From Liriodendron chinense (lineage: Eukaryota > Streptophyta > Magnoliopsida > Magnoliales > Magnoliaceae), in the NCBI GenBank assembly GCA_003013855.2, contig PVNU02003862.1, forward strand, positions 868,001 to 932,000: a stretch of DNA of 64,000 nt, read 5' to 3'. Below, piece after piece: positions 1-12,296 of the stretch. The first letter of the stretch is position 1. The number at the start of each line of letters is the position of its first letter. Position numbers and translations under genes: made by a program. A model generated the notes under the pieces. That model was not told the DNA's origin, ran no database searches, and saw only the letters and a program-made list of their open reading frames with translations.

Positions 1-617
1 CCGCGTGATGAATTTGCATGTTATTTATTTATTTTTGTTCATGTGCTAATTGCACAGGGTTCCATAAAAGTTTATTTGCTTGCTGATCTCCTCCTATTTG
101 TTTATTTTTCAGTGTGTTGGATTTCTTGGTTTATATATGATATTATTGCTTGAGTTGCCGTTAATGATGTCAAACATTAGTCACAGCTCTTTATATTTTC
201 TGGGGTTTTACCTTTGGCGATGATTATGGACGTTTTTGGTGGATTTGTTTTTCTGCGGTGTCTGCATAATTCAGTTTTGCAGATGAATCTAGTGTTCGGG
301 TTGGCTTTCTTTGATTCGTATACAAGTCAAGGGAGTTGGCTGGGTTATTAGGTTTACTGAAGATTCTACAATATACTTTCCCTCCTATCTTGTGTGCGTC
401 TGTGCATGTGGGCAAAATGATTTTGAGTTTTCAATTGGCTTTAATCGGAATTTAGCTGGGCTTCCCCTCCCAATCAATCAAGTCTGATAATTTGTATTTT
501 TGATGAAGTGTTACTTTTTTGAACAGTTTTATGCTTGCATGTTGCCCTTTTAACTAGCTTTCATTTTGAAGGTTCTGATTATGTTTCTTTACAAATTCTT
601 TTCTTGGAATTCTAGAA
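1..617 (+). other. Upstream region of the Acinus-like gene, possible 5'-UTR intron
   Basis: This AT-rich stretch contains no convincing coding sequence. It ends in a T-rich tract and TTCTAG at 610-615, directly before AAATG. That resembles a 3' splice acceptor two bases upstream of the start codon, so all or part of the region may be an intron in the 5' untranslated region, with the transcription start outside the window. This is inference; no TATA box was identified. Confidence 0.35.
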
Positions 618-3600
618 ATGTCGATGGAAGACCCTTCACTTTGGGATCGCCCCCTTCTTCAGTGGAAGGTTATGGAGTTGAAGTACGAGCTTAGGAGGAG
701 GAATATACCAACAAACGGTTTGAAGGAGGACTTAGTGAGGCGGCTCAAAGAAGTCCTCAATGAAGAACGCAGGGAGAAAAAGGAAATTGGCAATGAATTT
801 ACTAGTTCACAACCAACTGGCAATGCAGATACAGTTAAGGAAGGATGCACGGAAGCTGAGGATGGTGATGGGTCTGAATCAGAGAAGCCCCAGCTGGTAG
901 GTGAAGATACGAATTCAGCTAACAATGACGGTAATTCCAGAGTGGTGGGTTTTGATCAAATCGATGGAAATCAAAGCATCAAATCAGAGAAGGCCCTGGT
1001 GATGGATGACAATGTGAGTTCAGTGAACAATGACAACAGTGACAGAGTGGCGGGTCTTCATCAGGTTCATGAAGATCAAGATGTGAAATTGGCAGATAAA
1101 TTTGGTCCTGAGTGCAGTGAGGTTGATAACGTTGTTGTCGTCCCAGTTGAAAACAACTATTCAATTGATTCTCAGAATGACTTTTGCAGGAATGAGTTGA
1201 AGGAAGCAGATGCTCTGGTTGCTGATGATAGCCGACTCCCTATATCCCGAACCAGTTACCAGGTAACTGAGATGGTCAGTCAGGTGGTAAACTGTCTTTC
1301 TACTGGCTCTTTGTCAATTAATCAAGAAAATGAACTAAAGAGTGATTTGAATACTAAAAGTGTCCTTTTAGTACCTGCATCATTGAATACTGAGGTGTCA
1401 CACCTTGTTTCTGATGATGGTGGTGGTATCAACATGTCGGATGTTCAAGTTGAAAGCGATAGGCAGATTGCTACTGAACGGGTAGAGGCTGGTCATGCAG
1501 TGGATGTTGACGTTAGTGACAAAAATGTTAGCATTGGCAGTGGGCCTTTAGAGAATTTAAATGGTGATGGAAATTTACTTGGAGAATCAATGGAAGAGGA
1601 TGTGATGGAGAAACAGATGATAGATGCCATCTCGAATGACGACGATAGAAGAGAAAAGATTGACATCCCTGAATCTCTTCAGGTGGAGGAAGATGATGCA
1701 TTTGATGCTGTGGTGGATAAATACTCTGTTGATGATAATTGTTTTTCTGACAAGAGTGAATCTTTGGATCAGCATGGACAAAAGAGAAAAATTGAAGGTG
1801 ATGATCCACTTGTTCATGCTTTTCCAATATCTTTATTTTTTCCTTATTGCTGAGAATTACTTGTTCAGTTATTTATGTTACTTGGGTATTGGGTGTGAAC
1901 TCATTCAGCCAAATGCCCCACTCTGATTCACTGAGTTCGATGTGATCCAGACCGACTCAATGCTCCCTTTTAATTTTATGAAGAAAGCAAGAAGGGGGGA
2001 AACTACAAAGAGCATGACTTGAATGCATCCATGGAGCACTGGGGTTGGTGTGCTCATTATTTCCTACTATTTATGATGGAATTGAGTCTCACACCATGTG
2101 TATTAGAGGAGAGCCAAAGTGGGGCCGACTTGATCACATGTTATGAAATGGCCTTTGTAGGCCTAACCGGATGGACTTTGGACCCCATCAAGCCATGGTT
2201 GGGAGTTTATATTCTAAAAAGTAATCTGTGCATGATTTATTAGCCAATGGACACCAACCGTACAGCACAAGGGACAGTACGGTTGTGTATAAAGCCCTAT
2301 ATGGTCCCATACACATGGTATTTTGAGACTTCTAATGCTATTTGAAATCTTAGTTGTTTTCGTATTTGTTTTTTTATGATGATGCCACCAACTCCTTGAA
2401 CCCTCAACCTTAGAGTGTGTGAAGCCATTACACAGACCTCAAAGTGTGTGTAGTAGAAGAAGATATCATAAAAACATGATCTTTTGTATTTGTATAGTAG
2501 AAGAAGATATCATAAAATTATGATCTTTTGTAATTTTTGGCTCCTCTTGCTTCTCCTCCTCTTCCTTCTCCTTTTGCTTCTCCTTCTTGTTCAACTTAAG
2601 AAAATAGGTTGAATGATGCTAGAATGAGGGGCCTGGTCTCGACTGAGTCACCCCGAGATTGGTATGGTTGACCTTCTTCTTCTTCAAGACTCAGTTTGGG
2701 ACTTGGTTAGCCACCGGGGTTGGGTTGATCGGGTGGCTTAAGAAAATGGCTTTCATCATTTTCTAGAGGCCGAGTTTCCTTTTTGTGCTGAACAGGGAGC
2801 TTTCCTGTTTGTACCAAATCTGTACATGTGAGGCCCTGGTTGGTTTACTGAGCTGTATGAACTGATGACCCCCTCATGGGTGAATCATGCCTAAAACTTA
2901 TCTTCATTTTGTCAATAACCTTTCCATTGTTGGCATGTAAATACATGTTCACGAAGGAATGCACCTGTGTGTCTCTTGTTCCTTTTTGTATTCTTTAGGC
3001 TTTTGCCTTTTCTCAATAAAATTGTTACTGCTTGAAAAAAAAAAAAAATCAGTGGAAAATGGAAAATAGATTTGATGGTTAAGATCTTCCAATTTGAGAA
3101 GTTTTTTGGGAATGGTCTATCCATGATGGGAGCCATCAGATTAATAGCTTGGATAAATTAGCCATGTGTCCCGCATGTACAACCTCAGTGCACAGCAGGG
3201 AAGTTACTTGTTCGACACAAACAGGAACCTCAACCTCTATTTTCTATAGAATATATTTTAGAATAATTTATTGTAAAAGAAAAAAACTTAAAAAATACCA
3301 AAGAATCTTTTTTTTTTTTAAAATTATTTCTCCTCCTCATCCTCGTGTTTCTCCTCCTCCTCGTTCATCCAGGCAAACCTGAATGATTCACACTGAAATC
3401 AGGACGGGCTTGGTTTGTTTATTGTTGATGCCCAACTTGAGCCGCAGAACAGGGTCCTTTATGATGTTAATGGGTGGGCCTTGGGCCTGAAATTGAAGGC
3501 TAGCTCATTGAAATGGATGGACCTTGGCCTGATTAATAATTGGGTCAGTCCTATGTTTCAAGTAATTAAAAAAAAGGGTCAGGCTTGACCTGGCGAGTTG

Positions 3601-6550
3601 CCACCTCCACCTGTCATTGTTGAATGGTGGTAAATAAGTGCCACTGACTCTTTGTCCACAATGAGCAACAGAATCTTTTCCCAAATATAAAAAACTATAG
3701 AAATGCATACAAAACAAAACGTGTATGTTAAACTCCATAGTATATCCATACATGCATCGGACTTAACATATGTATGCACAAAAAAAGGAGAAAAGAACAG
3801 GAAAATACAAAACAAAACATAAATGTTGAACTCCACAGTGTATACATGCATTGGACTTGTGTAAACATATGCATGGATAAAAAAAGGAGAACAGAAAAAG
3901 AAAAGAAAAACAAATAGCAATCAGATGCACAGAAAAGTCACTTAGGAGAAACAACAAGAGATAACCCAAAGATTAAAAGAAAAACAGTGCATAAAGCTTA
4001 AAGGCATTGTGATCAACGGAAAAAAAGATCAAACACATCATGCATTTACGATGCATGCATATTTTAGTCATTAATGCTTCTTTTGTTGGCAAGGTTATAA
4101 AATGTTTTTTCACTCTTTCATATATCCAGTAGTTCTGAGGTAAAGTTCTACCACCTCCATGGTCAGTGTTCCATTTTCTATACATGTTCTCAAGGTGTTA
4201 CCCTCTTTTTCCAGATGAGCCACCATCAGAGAACAAATCTTTGAGAAGGCAGCACAAATGGAATGGTGTGAATGCGTTTGGGCAGTTTTCCCGTGTGGAA
4301 GCAGAGGCTTTCAAACTGGCAGAAGTTCCTCGAATATCTCCCACTGTTGCCCCACCTCCCAATTATCCAAGACCTAGAGATGGTCCAAAGTCGATTCCCC
4401 TGCCTGCCAGGTCTGATTCCTCACTTCATGGAGACATCCCGATGGACCGAATTGGTAAGAAGCCGACTCCCCATCCCATTGTATGCACTGGATTCTGATT
4501 TTCTGTGCAAAAAATTCGAGGTACTACTACTATAGAAAAAAACAGCAACGAGGTACTGTACAATACTTAGTGTGGTAGCTAGTACAGTTCATTCAAGTTT
4601 TCAGTTGGTACGAGGGGACTCATGCTTTGTTGATCCAAAACATTGATATGATGGGCCCCACGAGGGAGGATAATAGACGTATCAAAACTTTCACAAGTTT
4701 GGAAGATCCTAGTTATAGAGTATTTGGCCTTCTCTTGGCTGAAGCTGAATATCTGTTTCCAATCTATTTGAGAGTTTGGATTTTCCCATCTGGGAGATAT
4801 TTGGTGCATGGCCATCTACAGATGGGCACATAATGTTAATGTTTAGGTTCACTGAACCATGGCCCCACTTGTTCAAACTTAAAAACCTGAAAAATACTGT
4901 GCAAGCTTTCTGCCCGGGATTGCATAATGCCTCATATATGAAAATATTTTGCATCCACCAATGTAGATATGCATGCAGTTGTGGATGTATATGTCTACGT
5001 ACTTGTGTGTGTGTGTTGTGTGTGTGGTGTGTGTGTGTGGTTGTGCACGTACGCGTGTAGAACCCGAAGAGCTGGGACAAAGCCATGATGATGAGTCTAT
5101 TTCTCTGTGGATGTGTTAGGGATGCTTGTGTCCGTGTATTTAGGCATGTCTGCATCGGTTGCTGGGTAATTTTTTTCTGATGGAGGCGAGCTTTTTGGTT
5201 TATTGATAACACTGTATGCAATCTATTGATTGTGACTCTCTTTTTTCGATATCTTGGGTCTTTTCAACTGCAAATGCTATCTATTGGTCTCAACTCTGCA
5301 GTGGTTATTGCTCTGGGTGCTATTAAACTCCCATGAGTCATCGAAAAACATGGTTTGTCTGATGGTTCGTATGGCTTCTCAATCATGAGCTTCCTTTGCA
5401 ACAAGCTAGAAGTCACGTGGCAAACTATTGACCGCTCCTCTGTTTCAGAACAGCAGGACTAGTACTTGCTTATCAATCAACCTGTTTATTTTTCTTGCAG
5501 TTCCCCCGCCACAGCGAACTCCAACGACTTCTTTGAGAATAGACAATTTCCTTCGACCATTTACATTGAAAGCTGTACAAGAGCTTCTCTCAAAGACTGG
5601 AACTGTCTGCAGCTTCTGGATGGATGACATCAAGACCCATTGTTATGTCACGGCAAGAATTTGGACTAACCTCATTTCTTTTCAATCTCAATTTTCATCA
5701 TGTTTCCAAAATCACATTTGTTTGTATGGTATTGTTTTTTCTGCCTTTTTCTATTCTATTTTTTGGTACCGTTCCTTTTTCCCCTCTTGTCGGTTTGATT
5801 TAGCTTGCTTTCATTGCCTTGTTATGTCAGTTTTCTTCGGTGGAGGAAGCAGTGGCAACCCGAGATGCACTATACAATTCCCAGTGGCCTACGAATGGTG
5901 GCCATCTATTGATTGTCGAGTTTGTTGACCCTGGAGATGTCAAGGTAAAGGTTGAAGGACCTCAAGTACCACGATCAACTGTTCCCGCGTTGACCTCTCC
6001 TCGTGTTCCGGCAACTCCACCTTCGAAGTTTCAACGTTTGCCTCAGACACTGCTGCCCCTTAGACAGCAACCTCTGTTGCCTAGGCAGCAGCAGCCTCCT
6101 CGACCACCCAGGCAGCAGCTCCCTATGCCCCCTAGGCAGCAGCTACCTCCACCTCCACCTCCACCTCCGCCACCAAGGGAGCAGCCGCCTCCGCCACCAA
6201 AGCAGCAGCCGCCTCCGCGGCCAAGGCAGCAGCTGCCTCCACCATCCAGGCAGCAGCTGCCTCCACCACCGAAGCAGCCACTACTTTCACCACCCCATCA
6301 GCAGTTGCCTCCACCACCTCCTCTTCCTCCACCACCCCCCCATCCCCATCCTTCCTCTGCCCGAGAGAGACTTTCCCCGCCGCCTCCCAGGAATCTTGAC
6401 CTGCCTGTAACACTTGATGACCTATTCAGGAAAACACGCACTAATCCTCGCATCTATTACCTTCCTCTTTCAGAAGAACAAGTTGCTGCCAAGTTGGCGG
6501 CCGGCGCTGCCGGTCACAATGAGATTGTGGATATCCGTAGTAGGAAGTAG
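618..6550 (+). CDS. ACINUS: Acinus-like SAP domain / RRM / RSB protein (ASAP complex splicing cofactor)
   Basis: There are four coding exons: 618-1797, 4215-4454, 5501-5652 and 5831-6550. They total 2292 nt, or 763 aa plus stop, with phases 1, 1 and 0 joining without error. Residues about 13-47 form a SAP DNA-binding helix-turn-helix (LLQWKVMELKYELRRRNIP). A long acidic, Asp/Ser/Val-rich low-complexity region follows. Residues about 483-575 form an RRM-like fold split across exons 3 and 4 (SLRIDNFLRPFT, then GGHLLIVEFVDP). A Pro/Gln-rich tract comes next. The RSB motif starts at about residue 719 (LDDLFRKTRTNPRIYYLPL). SAP-RRM-RSB is the Acinus architecture. In known systems Acinus bridges SAP18 and RNPS1/SR45 in the nuclear ASAP complex and affects splicing and gene silencing. 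The start at 618 gives the full SAP domain; a second in-frame ATG lies at 624. Intron 3 uses a GC donor. Confidence 0.93.
1798..4214 (+). other. Intron 1 of the Acinus-like gene
   Basis: This 2.4 kb intron runs from GTGATG at 1798 to TTTTTCCAG at 4214. It contains a duplicated motif 'agtagaagaagatatcataaaa' type segment near 2450-2520, pyrimidine-rich tracts near 2530-2590 and 3330-3370, and A runs near 3035-3048. A second duplicated block near 3715-3770 and 3808-3860 repeats phrases around 'aactccac/tagtgtatacatg'. I see no gene inside it. Confidence 0.7.
4455..5500 (+). other. Intron 2 of the Acinus-like gene with TG-rich stretch
   Basis: The donor GTAAGA follows the exon 2 codon fragment at 4454, and the acceptor TTTCTTGCAG ends at 5500. 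A TG-rich microsatellite-like stretch lies at about 5003-5045. Nothing else recognisable was found. Confidence 0.75.
5653..5830 (+). other. GC-AG intron (intron 3 of the Acinus-like gene)
   Basis: Exon 3 ends with the ACG codon at 5650-5652 and is followed by GCAAGA, not GT. The acceptor TTATGTCAG ends at 5830. Joining at these points gives CYVT-FSSVEEAV with no frame change, which matches the expected continuous RRM. No GT dinucleotide at a suitable phase keeps the RRM intact. GC-AG introns are a known minority class spliced by the U2 spliceosome. Confidence 0.8.
6040..6345 (+). repeat. Pro/Gln-coding degenerate repeat within the Acinus-like exon 4
   Basis: An imperfect tandem repeat of roughly 20-30 nt (core 'aggcagcagctgcctccacc') encodes PPRQQLPPPP-like units between the RRM and the RSB motif. 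It stays in frame. Pro-rich linkers are common in Acinus proteins. Length variation between alleles is likely but not shown here. Confidence 0.8.
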
Positions 6551-6724
6551 ATCTGTTTCAGGTTTGTTTCAAATACGAATTACCCTATTTGTGGCTCACG
6601 CTCTTGGAGAAATGCAAGGGGTGCTCATGTTCATGCTCTCAGGAAGTAGGATTGTAATCCTACTCACATGAGTGGCCTCAGTAGGTCTCATGCTCGAATA
6701 ACTTAATGCCAAACTTTGTGAGAC
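6551..6724. other. 3' flank of the Acinus-like gene
   Basis: This sequence follows the TAG stop at 6548-6550 and presumably carries the 3' untranslated region. No clear AATAAA signal stands out. Confidence 0.4.
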
Positions 6725-7245
6725 TGGGTGCAGCCTAGTGGTTCCTCCATAAGCTATGGTCGTACTGGGCATATGTTGGGCCCATGTTGCGTGCATTATA
6801 TCCAACCCTTCCATCAGATGCGTAAACTCAGGTTGCTTCCACGGGCAAAAGTCCAGCTGATCTGTGAATCAGGTGGGCCACACAACAGGGAACAAGTTGA
6901 GAGGGGACCCCACCCTTGATTTACATGGGGGAATCACCTTGTTGTTTATATGGAATCCAGGCCATTTAGACCCTTCATTTGGCATGGAGGGAGGGCTGGA
7001 CCAAAAATCAGGCTGGTTTGCAAGTGAGATGGGCCTTGGTGTAAGGTGGGCATTCCCTCCTAACTTGTCCATTGGACTGTGGCCCACCCGAGTTTTGGAT
7101 TGATCTTATTTTTGGGATATAGGGTAACATGAGGCCCACTTCTGATGGACGGGTTTGATGTGATGCATACATCATGTGGGCCTCACATATGGTTGGTACT
7201 GCTGTAAGCTTATGATGGTATCAGTGCCACTGGAGCCCCCCCTTT
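6725..7245. mobile_element. Fold-back repeat, family B, copy 1
   Basis: The left arm (gtggttcctccataagctat ... gttgggcccatg, from about 6737) is an imperfect inverted match to the right arm (catcatgtgggcctcacata ... cttatgatggtatc, to about 7230). The central part carries gtgggccac, 'cccttcatttggcatgg' and gtggcccaccc motifs. The copy at about 8505-9010 has the same arms and core. No open reading frame suggests a transposase, so this is a non-autonomous MITE-like element. Ends are approximate. Confidence 0.55.
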
Positions 7246-7249
7246 AGTA

Positions 7250-7721
7250 GGGTGGAAATGGGTTGGGCCAGACTAGACTTGGGCTGATGCTGTCACTTCA
7301 GACCCAAGGCCCAAGCCTAGCTTGGCCTAGCAGGAGGCCCAAATCGGAGCCCAAAAAAATTGGTTGGACCCAGGCCCAATCTGATCTGGCCTGGTCTGGA
7401 AACCGTTAAAATCCTTGTTTCCCACTTTAATGCTTCTAATCTACTAGTTGATCAAGTGGACCACACATCAAAGAAAATAGACATGTTAGAGGAATGAATC
7501 AACCGCCTATATCAACAGCGGTGGATTGGAATGGCATATTTGTATGATATAACACATACATATAAAGTCAGGTCGGCTGGGCTAAAATGTCCTGAGCCCA
7601 AAAATTGATGGGCCATGGATGGGAGCCCAAGCCTGGCCCATGGGTCCCAGTAGGTCCAAGCCAGGCCAAAAGCCTGGTCCGGCTCTTCATGTTGGTGGGC
7701 TACCTGGCCCATTGCCAACCC
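7250..7721. mobile_element. hAT-like MITE rich in GGGCC motifs
   Basis: The left end GGGTGGAAATGGGTTGGGCC pairs with the inverted right end GGCCCATTGCCAACCC. The inside is full of opposed 'gcccaagcc' and 'ggcctggtc' motifs, giving a strong fold-back. The TIR resembles the widespread plant hAT MITEs that begin (TA)GGGGTGGCAATGGG. A matching 8 bp target duplication was not found. Confidence 0.5.
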
Positions 7722-8504
7722 AAATTTTTATAGATCATCTTGTTGGACAAGCCTCAAGTATTTCCGACACTTGGTTTGACACTGCGAGTCTGCGATCATA
7801 TCGAAACCTTTTCTTTTTTTTCCTTGTGTTTTGTTCTTGCAGTGTCAATATTCTAAATTTTGGACTGGCCCTTAGCTGAAGTACCTGCTGTTTGAAGCAC
7901 TCAAGAAATTCAATGCCTGGTGAGTTCTCTAAAAAGCACACAATGATCTGAACATGAGAAATCAGCTGGTTGAACTTTGAAATCGCAATAATCCTAACCT
8001 CATCTTTCAAAAAAAAAAAAAAAAAAAAAAATCCTAACCGTGTTCTTGAGATGTCAATGTTTACATGTTCATGAAATAAGATTTCACGAATGTTCAAACC
8101 AAATTGCCAACTGCAAATGGTAGCTGTCTCTTGATATTATTGAAAAGTTATGTTTTTTTTAACCAAGCAAGCAGATAAAATAGCCTAGTTGCCTTTTTGG
8201 AGGTGCAAATGCCTAAAACTCATCTTGTTTTCTAGAAATTGGAGTTGAGCATTTTGGAGCCTACTCGACATGTGTATGAAATCAGGCTGGTCCAATCATT
8301 AGGTGGGCTACACCATAGAAAACAATGCACACCAGCCAATGATTGTACAGGCCTGATTTTTATTAACTTGTGTTTAGATCTTTCATTCTCAGTGCAGCTT
8401 AAGCTCTCTTAATTGAAGTTATTCATACATATACAACCTTAAGAGTCATCCTTCAATTCGTAATAATTAAATGTCCTTCTCATAAAATAATAATACTCAT
8501 ATGG
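7722..8504. other. Intergenic stretch, no gene seen
   Basis: It contains an A run at about 8011-8031 and a fragment near 8275-8350 (aatcaggctggtccaatcat, aggtgggctaca) that recurs as a dispersed repeat elsewhere in the window. Nothing coding is supported. Confidence 0.5.
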
Positions 8505-9010
8505 GGCGTGTTTCAGTGGTACGGTGCTACTGGCCATGCGTTGGGCCCAGGTGATCTATTCACACCATCTGACCCATCCATCCTATGCTACACTTCAAAA
8601 AACCAGTAAGGCCTAATGCTCAGCTCAAACCAGAACTGAAGTAGGCCACAGAAAAGGGAACAAAGATGGGAGGGATTAGACACCCCTGAATTTCACAGGG
8701 GTACACCTGAATTGTCAAACATCCTATTTTTGTCCTCACCCTTTATTTGGCTTTGGATGAAGGGTTTGAATGGCCTGAATTCTTTATTTACAACTCAGTA
8801 GGCCCCTAATCTAAACAACGATTGGTGCTCTCTCAACATGTTCCATGTGCTATAACCCACCCACGTGAATTTTCTTATCAGGCTGATTTTTTGTGACTTG
8901 GGAGTTTTTGTGGTGAAGCATCTGATGGACGGGTTGTTTTTTCACACATCAGAGGACCCTGCATCTGTCTGGTACTACCATAACTTTATGGTGGTACCGT
9001 TACCACGAGT
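8505..9010. mobile_element. Fold-back repeat, family B, copy 2
   Basis: The left arm (gtggtacggtgctactggcc, gttgggccca) and right arm (tggtactaccataactttat, ggtggtaccgttaccac) are inverted relatives of each other and of the copy at 6725-7245. Shared core phrases include 'catctgatggacgggtt' and 'acccttcatttggc/ccctttatttggc'. No coding capacity was seen. Confidence 0.55.
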
Positions 9011-9788
9011 GATCTCCCACTGATGAGAGAGAAAAGAACAATTTCATGAAGTCTGATTCTATCCATCATCATCACCAGATTCACCACAGTACTCACTGTA
9101 CTTGTGCATTGACGATTCAGATCTGAAACGTCCACATAGTGGGTCCCACATGTAGGATGGTCAGATTGAGTCATTAGAGAAAAAACCCTCTGATTTGTTT
9201 AGCAGTTCTTATTATCCTTAGTCATGGTTGTAATCTGTTTTCTATAATCTGTTTTGGCAGTGTTTGGTTGAAAAATGGCATCTGGAGAATGGAAGGAGAT
9301 GGAGACAGACAACAGAGCTAAGTCCCAATGCTGATAATTTTTTCACATACAAATTTCATACCATGTTGAAATGTTAGGCTTTTTATAATGAAATTGATTG
9401 TTTTGGAATATCGAACCGGATGAGCCTTCTTTGCTAGTTTCTTCCTCCCTAATGTACATCTACTACATCCCATGTATATGATTTGAGGGAGACGTTTTCT
9501 GTTCATCCTAGCCCACATATTGAAATGCTTGGGCGGTCGCAGTGCACATGCCAGTTCTGGGTCACTTGTAAGGTGCAACCTGCCAGGGATGGACCATGGC
9601 ACAAAATCTGGCTGGTCCGCTCATCAGGTGGACCCAATTTGTACATTGGATGTGAGCTGCCGGCCGCCATTCTTGTAGCTGATTCCCTTTTCGATGTGCA
9701 TATGTGCCTTACTGATGAGTTCTCTGGTCTGATTTTGGTGTGCATTTTTAATGGTTCACTCTAGGGCTTGTCAATGGGTACTCGGACC

Positions 9789-10795
9789 TAGTGCTGTACA
9801 TGAGTTGACTAAGCTCGATTAACTCGCTCGACTCAACTCGGTTTGAAACTGGGTTTGGGTGCTCGAAAAAAATCGAGCCGAGTTCCGAGCTAGACTGAGC
9901 TCAATTTGGTATACAAATCGAATCCAACTTGGTTCGGCTCGGAACTCGGTTGGACATGATGCCTTCTACCCTTCTCCATTCTTTTTGCAGTGATTAGATG
10001 ACAGTTTTGTGGCCCACTAGATAGATGTTTCGGATTTCCAATCAAGGCTCTTAAAAGAATCAGCGGTTGAGATTTCGATAAGAGAAGGTCTTGTTTTAAT
10101 GGCAGATTTTAATTGTTTGGTTATTTCTTTGAAAGGGTTCTTGTGGATGCTCTGGATTGAGTGTATAGATCTTATAGCCGTGAAAAATCGTGGGATTCAC
10201 CGTTAGAAGAGTTTGGGCATCTGCATGGAGGTTTTGTGAAATCTGGGGAGAACATTGTTCCAACCGGCTCTTTTCCGACTTTCTTGGATTGTTTTTAGAA
10301 TTCCAAAATTCATTGGGAACAGGATCTTTTCTGACTTTATTGGATGAGTCCGGATCCTCTGCTTGGCTTCCAAGCAGTAAATCCCTGCTTGGAGCCTTTT
10401 CATTGGTTCACATCATCACGTAGGTCTGCAATCCTGTCACATCCTCAATGCAACCTGGTTACATGACCGTCGTGCAGTGTGATGTGGACTAATGAAAAGG
10501 CTCCGAGCAGAGATTTCCTACTTGGAAGCCAACAGAGGATGCAGACTCTTCTTGGATTGTTTTTGGAATTCCAAAATCCATTCTAACAGTCAGGATCTGG
10601 CTCGGAACTAGGGTGGCTCAAAAACTCGGAACTCAGACTTGTCTCGAACTCGGCTCAATTGCTGACCAAATCGAGCTGAGCTGGACATTTAAGCTCGATC
10701 GCTGAGCCAAGCTGAGTTTGAGCAAGGGTTGGCTGCTGGTGGAGCCAGGCCGAGCAGGGCGAAACTCGACTCAGTTTGACTCATGTACAGCACCA
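9789..10795. mobile_element. hAT-like element with CTCGA/GAGCTCG-rich ends and a nested inverted repeat
   Basis: The left end TAGTGCTGTACATGAG is complementary to the right end CTCATGTACAGCACCA. Both subterminal regions are packed with ACTCG and GAGCTCG motifs, the pattern of plant hAT MITEs. Flanking octamers CTCGGACC and CTCAACCC match at 5 of 8 positions, perhaps a decayed target duplication. A nested palindromic insertion lies at about 10352-10542 (arms GGATCCTCTGCTTGGCTTCC and its inverse). It is flanked by two near-identical direct copies of 'ttcttggattgtttttagaa' at 10281 and 10548. Confidence 0.5.
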
Positions 10796-11767
10796 CTCAA
10801 CCCCATTTTAATGGGTCCGGGTCCCAATTTTGGACCTGGTAGAATATTGGGTTCGGTTCGGTTCGTAGATGTCGGCTCCACCTGACCAATTGCTTGGATC
10901 CTCACACTGCCCGGTTGGCACATCGTTAGCCTCTCCTTGAACAAATCGTCTTAGCACTTTCTCCATTGCTGGCAGCATCCGCCGTTCAATTGCTGGCAGT
11001 ACTGTCTTCTGCAGTTTTTGCTCATGCAAGTAGGTCGGGGTTGAGAACTCACAAAATCAACCTGATCCGATCAGATTGCTGTATTCGATTCAAATGGACT
11101 GGTTGCTTCCTTGGTGAGATTTTTGAGTTATATCCCGTTCATGGGTTGGCCCACTATATTAATATCTAGATTACCAAATCATGGTCCCTACTAGCCTGCT
11201 GTGACTCTGGCCAGAGGAAGTTCCTGTGGTTGGGAAGTTGGGTGGGGCTCCCAGAGATGCCCATGGCAAATCCACTCCGTCCATCAGTGTATTTAATAGA
11301 ACAGGAATCTAAAAATCAGGCAGATCCAAAACTCACAAGGGCCACAAAGCACGAAACAGAGGGGTTGAACGCTCAACGTTTGAAACTTTGTGGGGCCCAA
11401 CCCTATGAACGGTTTGGATGGAATACAGAGGTGATTTCTGCCAACAGTTTTATCTGAGTGGTAACAACCCTATGAACGGTTTAGATGGAATGTAAACATC
11501 ATGGTTCGGCTCCTGGAAGGTCTCAACGGTGGATGTTTCTGTTCCAACTGTTTCGTGTGGTGTGGCCCACTTGGGTTTTGGATCTGCCATCCTGTCTTAC
11601 TGTGGCATTTAGAAGCTGATGGACGGTGGATTTGTCGCAGGCATATCTGTGGGCCCCGCATAGCAACCAACTTGGACAGGCTCGTCTGGCTACCTAGCCA
11701 GGCCGTCTACAAAAATTAAGCCAATAAACACTTATTGGTAGAGATGTCAAATGGCCTAGCCTCACCC
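10796..11767. other. Intergenic repeat-derived DNA
   Basis: The stretch holds fragments of dispersed fold-back repeats, for example 'ctgatggacggtggatttgtcgcag' near 11617 and gtggcccac near 11560, plus a duplicated phrase 'ccctatgaacggtttggatgg / ccctatgaacggtttagatgg' at about 11400 and 11469. No gene is supported. Confidence 0.45.
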
Positions 11768-12170
11768 ATTACGGTGCGGCCCTTACAGAAGTGCCCACTT
11801 TGATGTATGTATTCTCCATCCATTCTGTACATCTGTTTTTCCATATCATGTTAGGGCAGGAGCCCAAAAATGAAGCAAATCCAATTCTCATATGGACCAT
11901 ATCATAGGAAACATTAATGGACCATAAGATTTGGATCAAGCTGATATTTGTTTTTCCCTTCATCCGTATTTTTGTGACCTTATCAGTGTGTTGGATGGCA
12001 AATAAACATTAAGGTGGGTCCTAGAAAGTTTTTATTGACAGCATTCAATCACCACTGTTTCTATGGTATAATCCACCTGTGATATGGATCTTCTTCATTA
12101 TTATGCCAATGCCCTAGAATAATAATAATAAAAAATGGATGGACGATGCTGTTGGGTCAAAGTAAAATGC
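11768..12170. mobile_element. Fold-back repeat, family A (copy upstream of RPL30)
   Basis: The left arm carries 'tgatgtatgtattctccatc', 'gggcaggagcccaaaaatga' and 'atggaccatatcataggaaa'. The right half carries 'tgtttctatggtataatcca', 'aaaatggatggacgatgc' and related inverse motifs. The centre contains 'gctgatatttgtttttccct' and 'gttggatggcaaataaacat', which recur in every family A copy. No coding sequence. Confidence 0.6.
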
Positions 12171-12296
12171 CTTTAGCTTAAGTCCCGCCCACATTCAGCT
12201 CCTAGATCCAATCCCTGGTCCCGCTGCCTGGGCCATCCACCCTTACTACCAAGGACGTGGTTTGGCTAATTGGCCTGCTAGCTAGTGTCATTAGCT

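Noticed and set aside
1798..1926. Continuation of the first Acinus-like frame to the stop at 1853, and the overlapping frame to 1926
   Set aside because: The GT donor at 1798 joined to the AG at 4214 restores the expected downstream protein in phase. The read-through tail (HAFPISLFFPYC) is intron sequence.
5428..5928. 166-codon open frame across 5428-5928
   Set aside because: It includes exon 3 but reads through the GC-AG intron and leaves the RRM frame. It is a composite of exon and intron.
6003..6413. Open frames on both strands over the Pro/Gln repeat
   Set aside because: These are shadows of the repetitive CAG/CCT composition of exon 4.
9789..10795. Possible CRISPR-like or satellite array from repeated GAGCTCG/ACTCG motifs
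   Set aside because: The motifs are irregularly spaced, occur in inverted orientation at the two ends and fit a hAT-like MITE. This is eukaryotic nuclear DNA.
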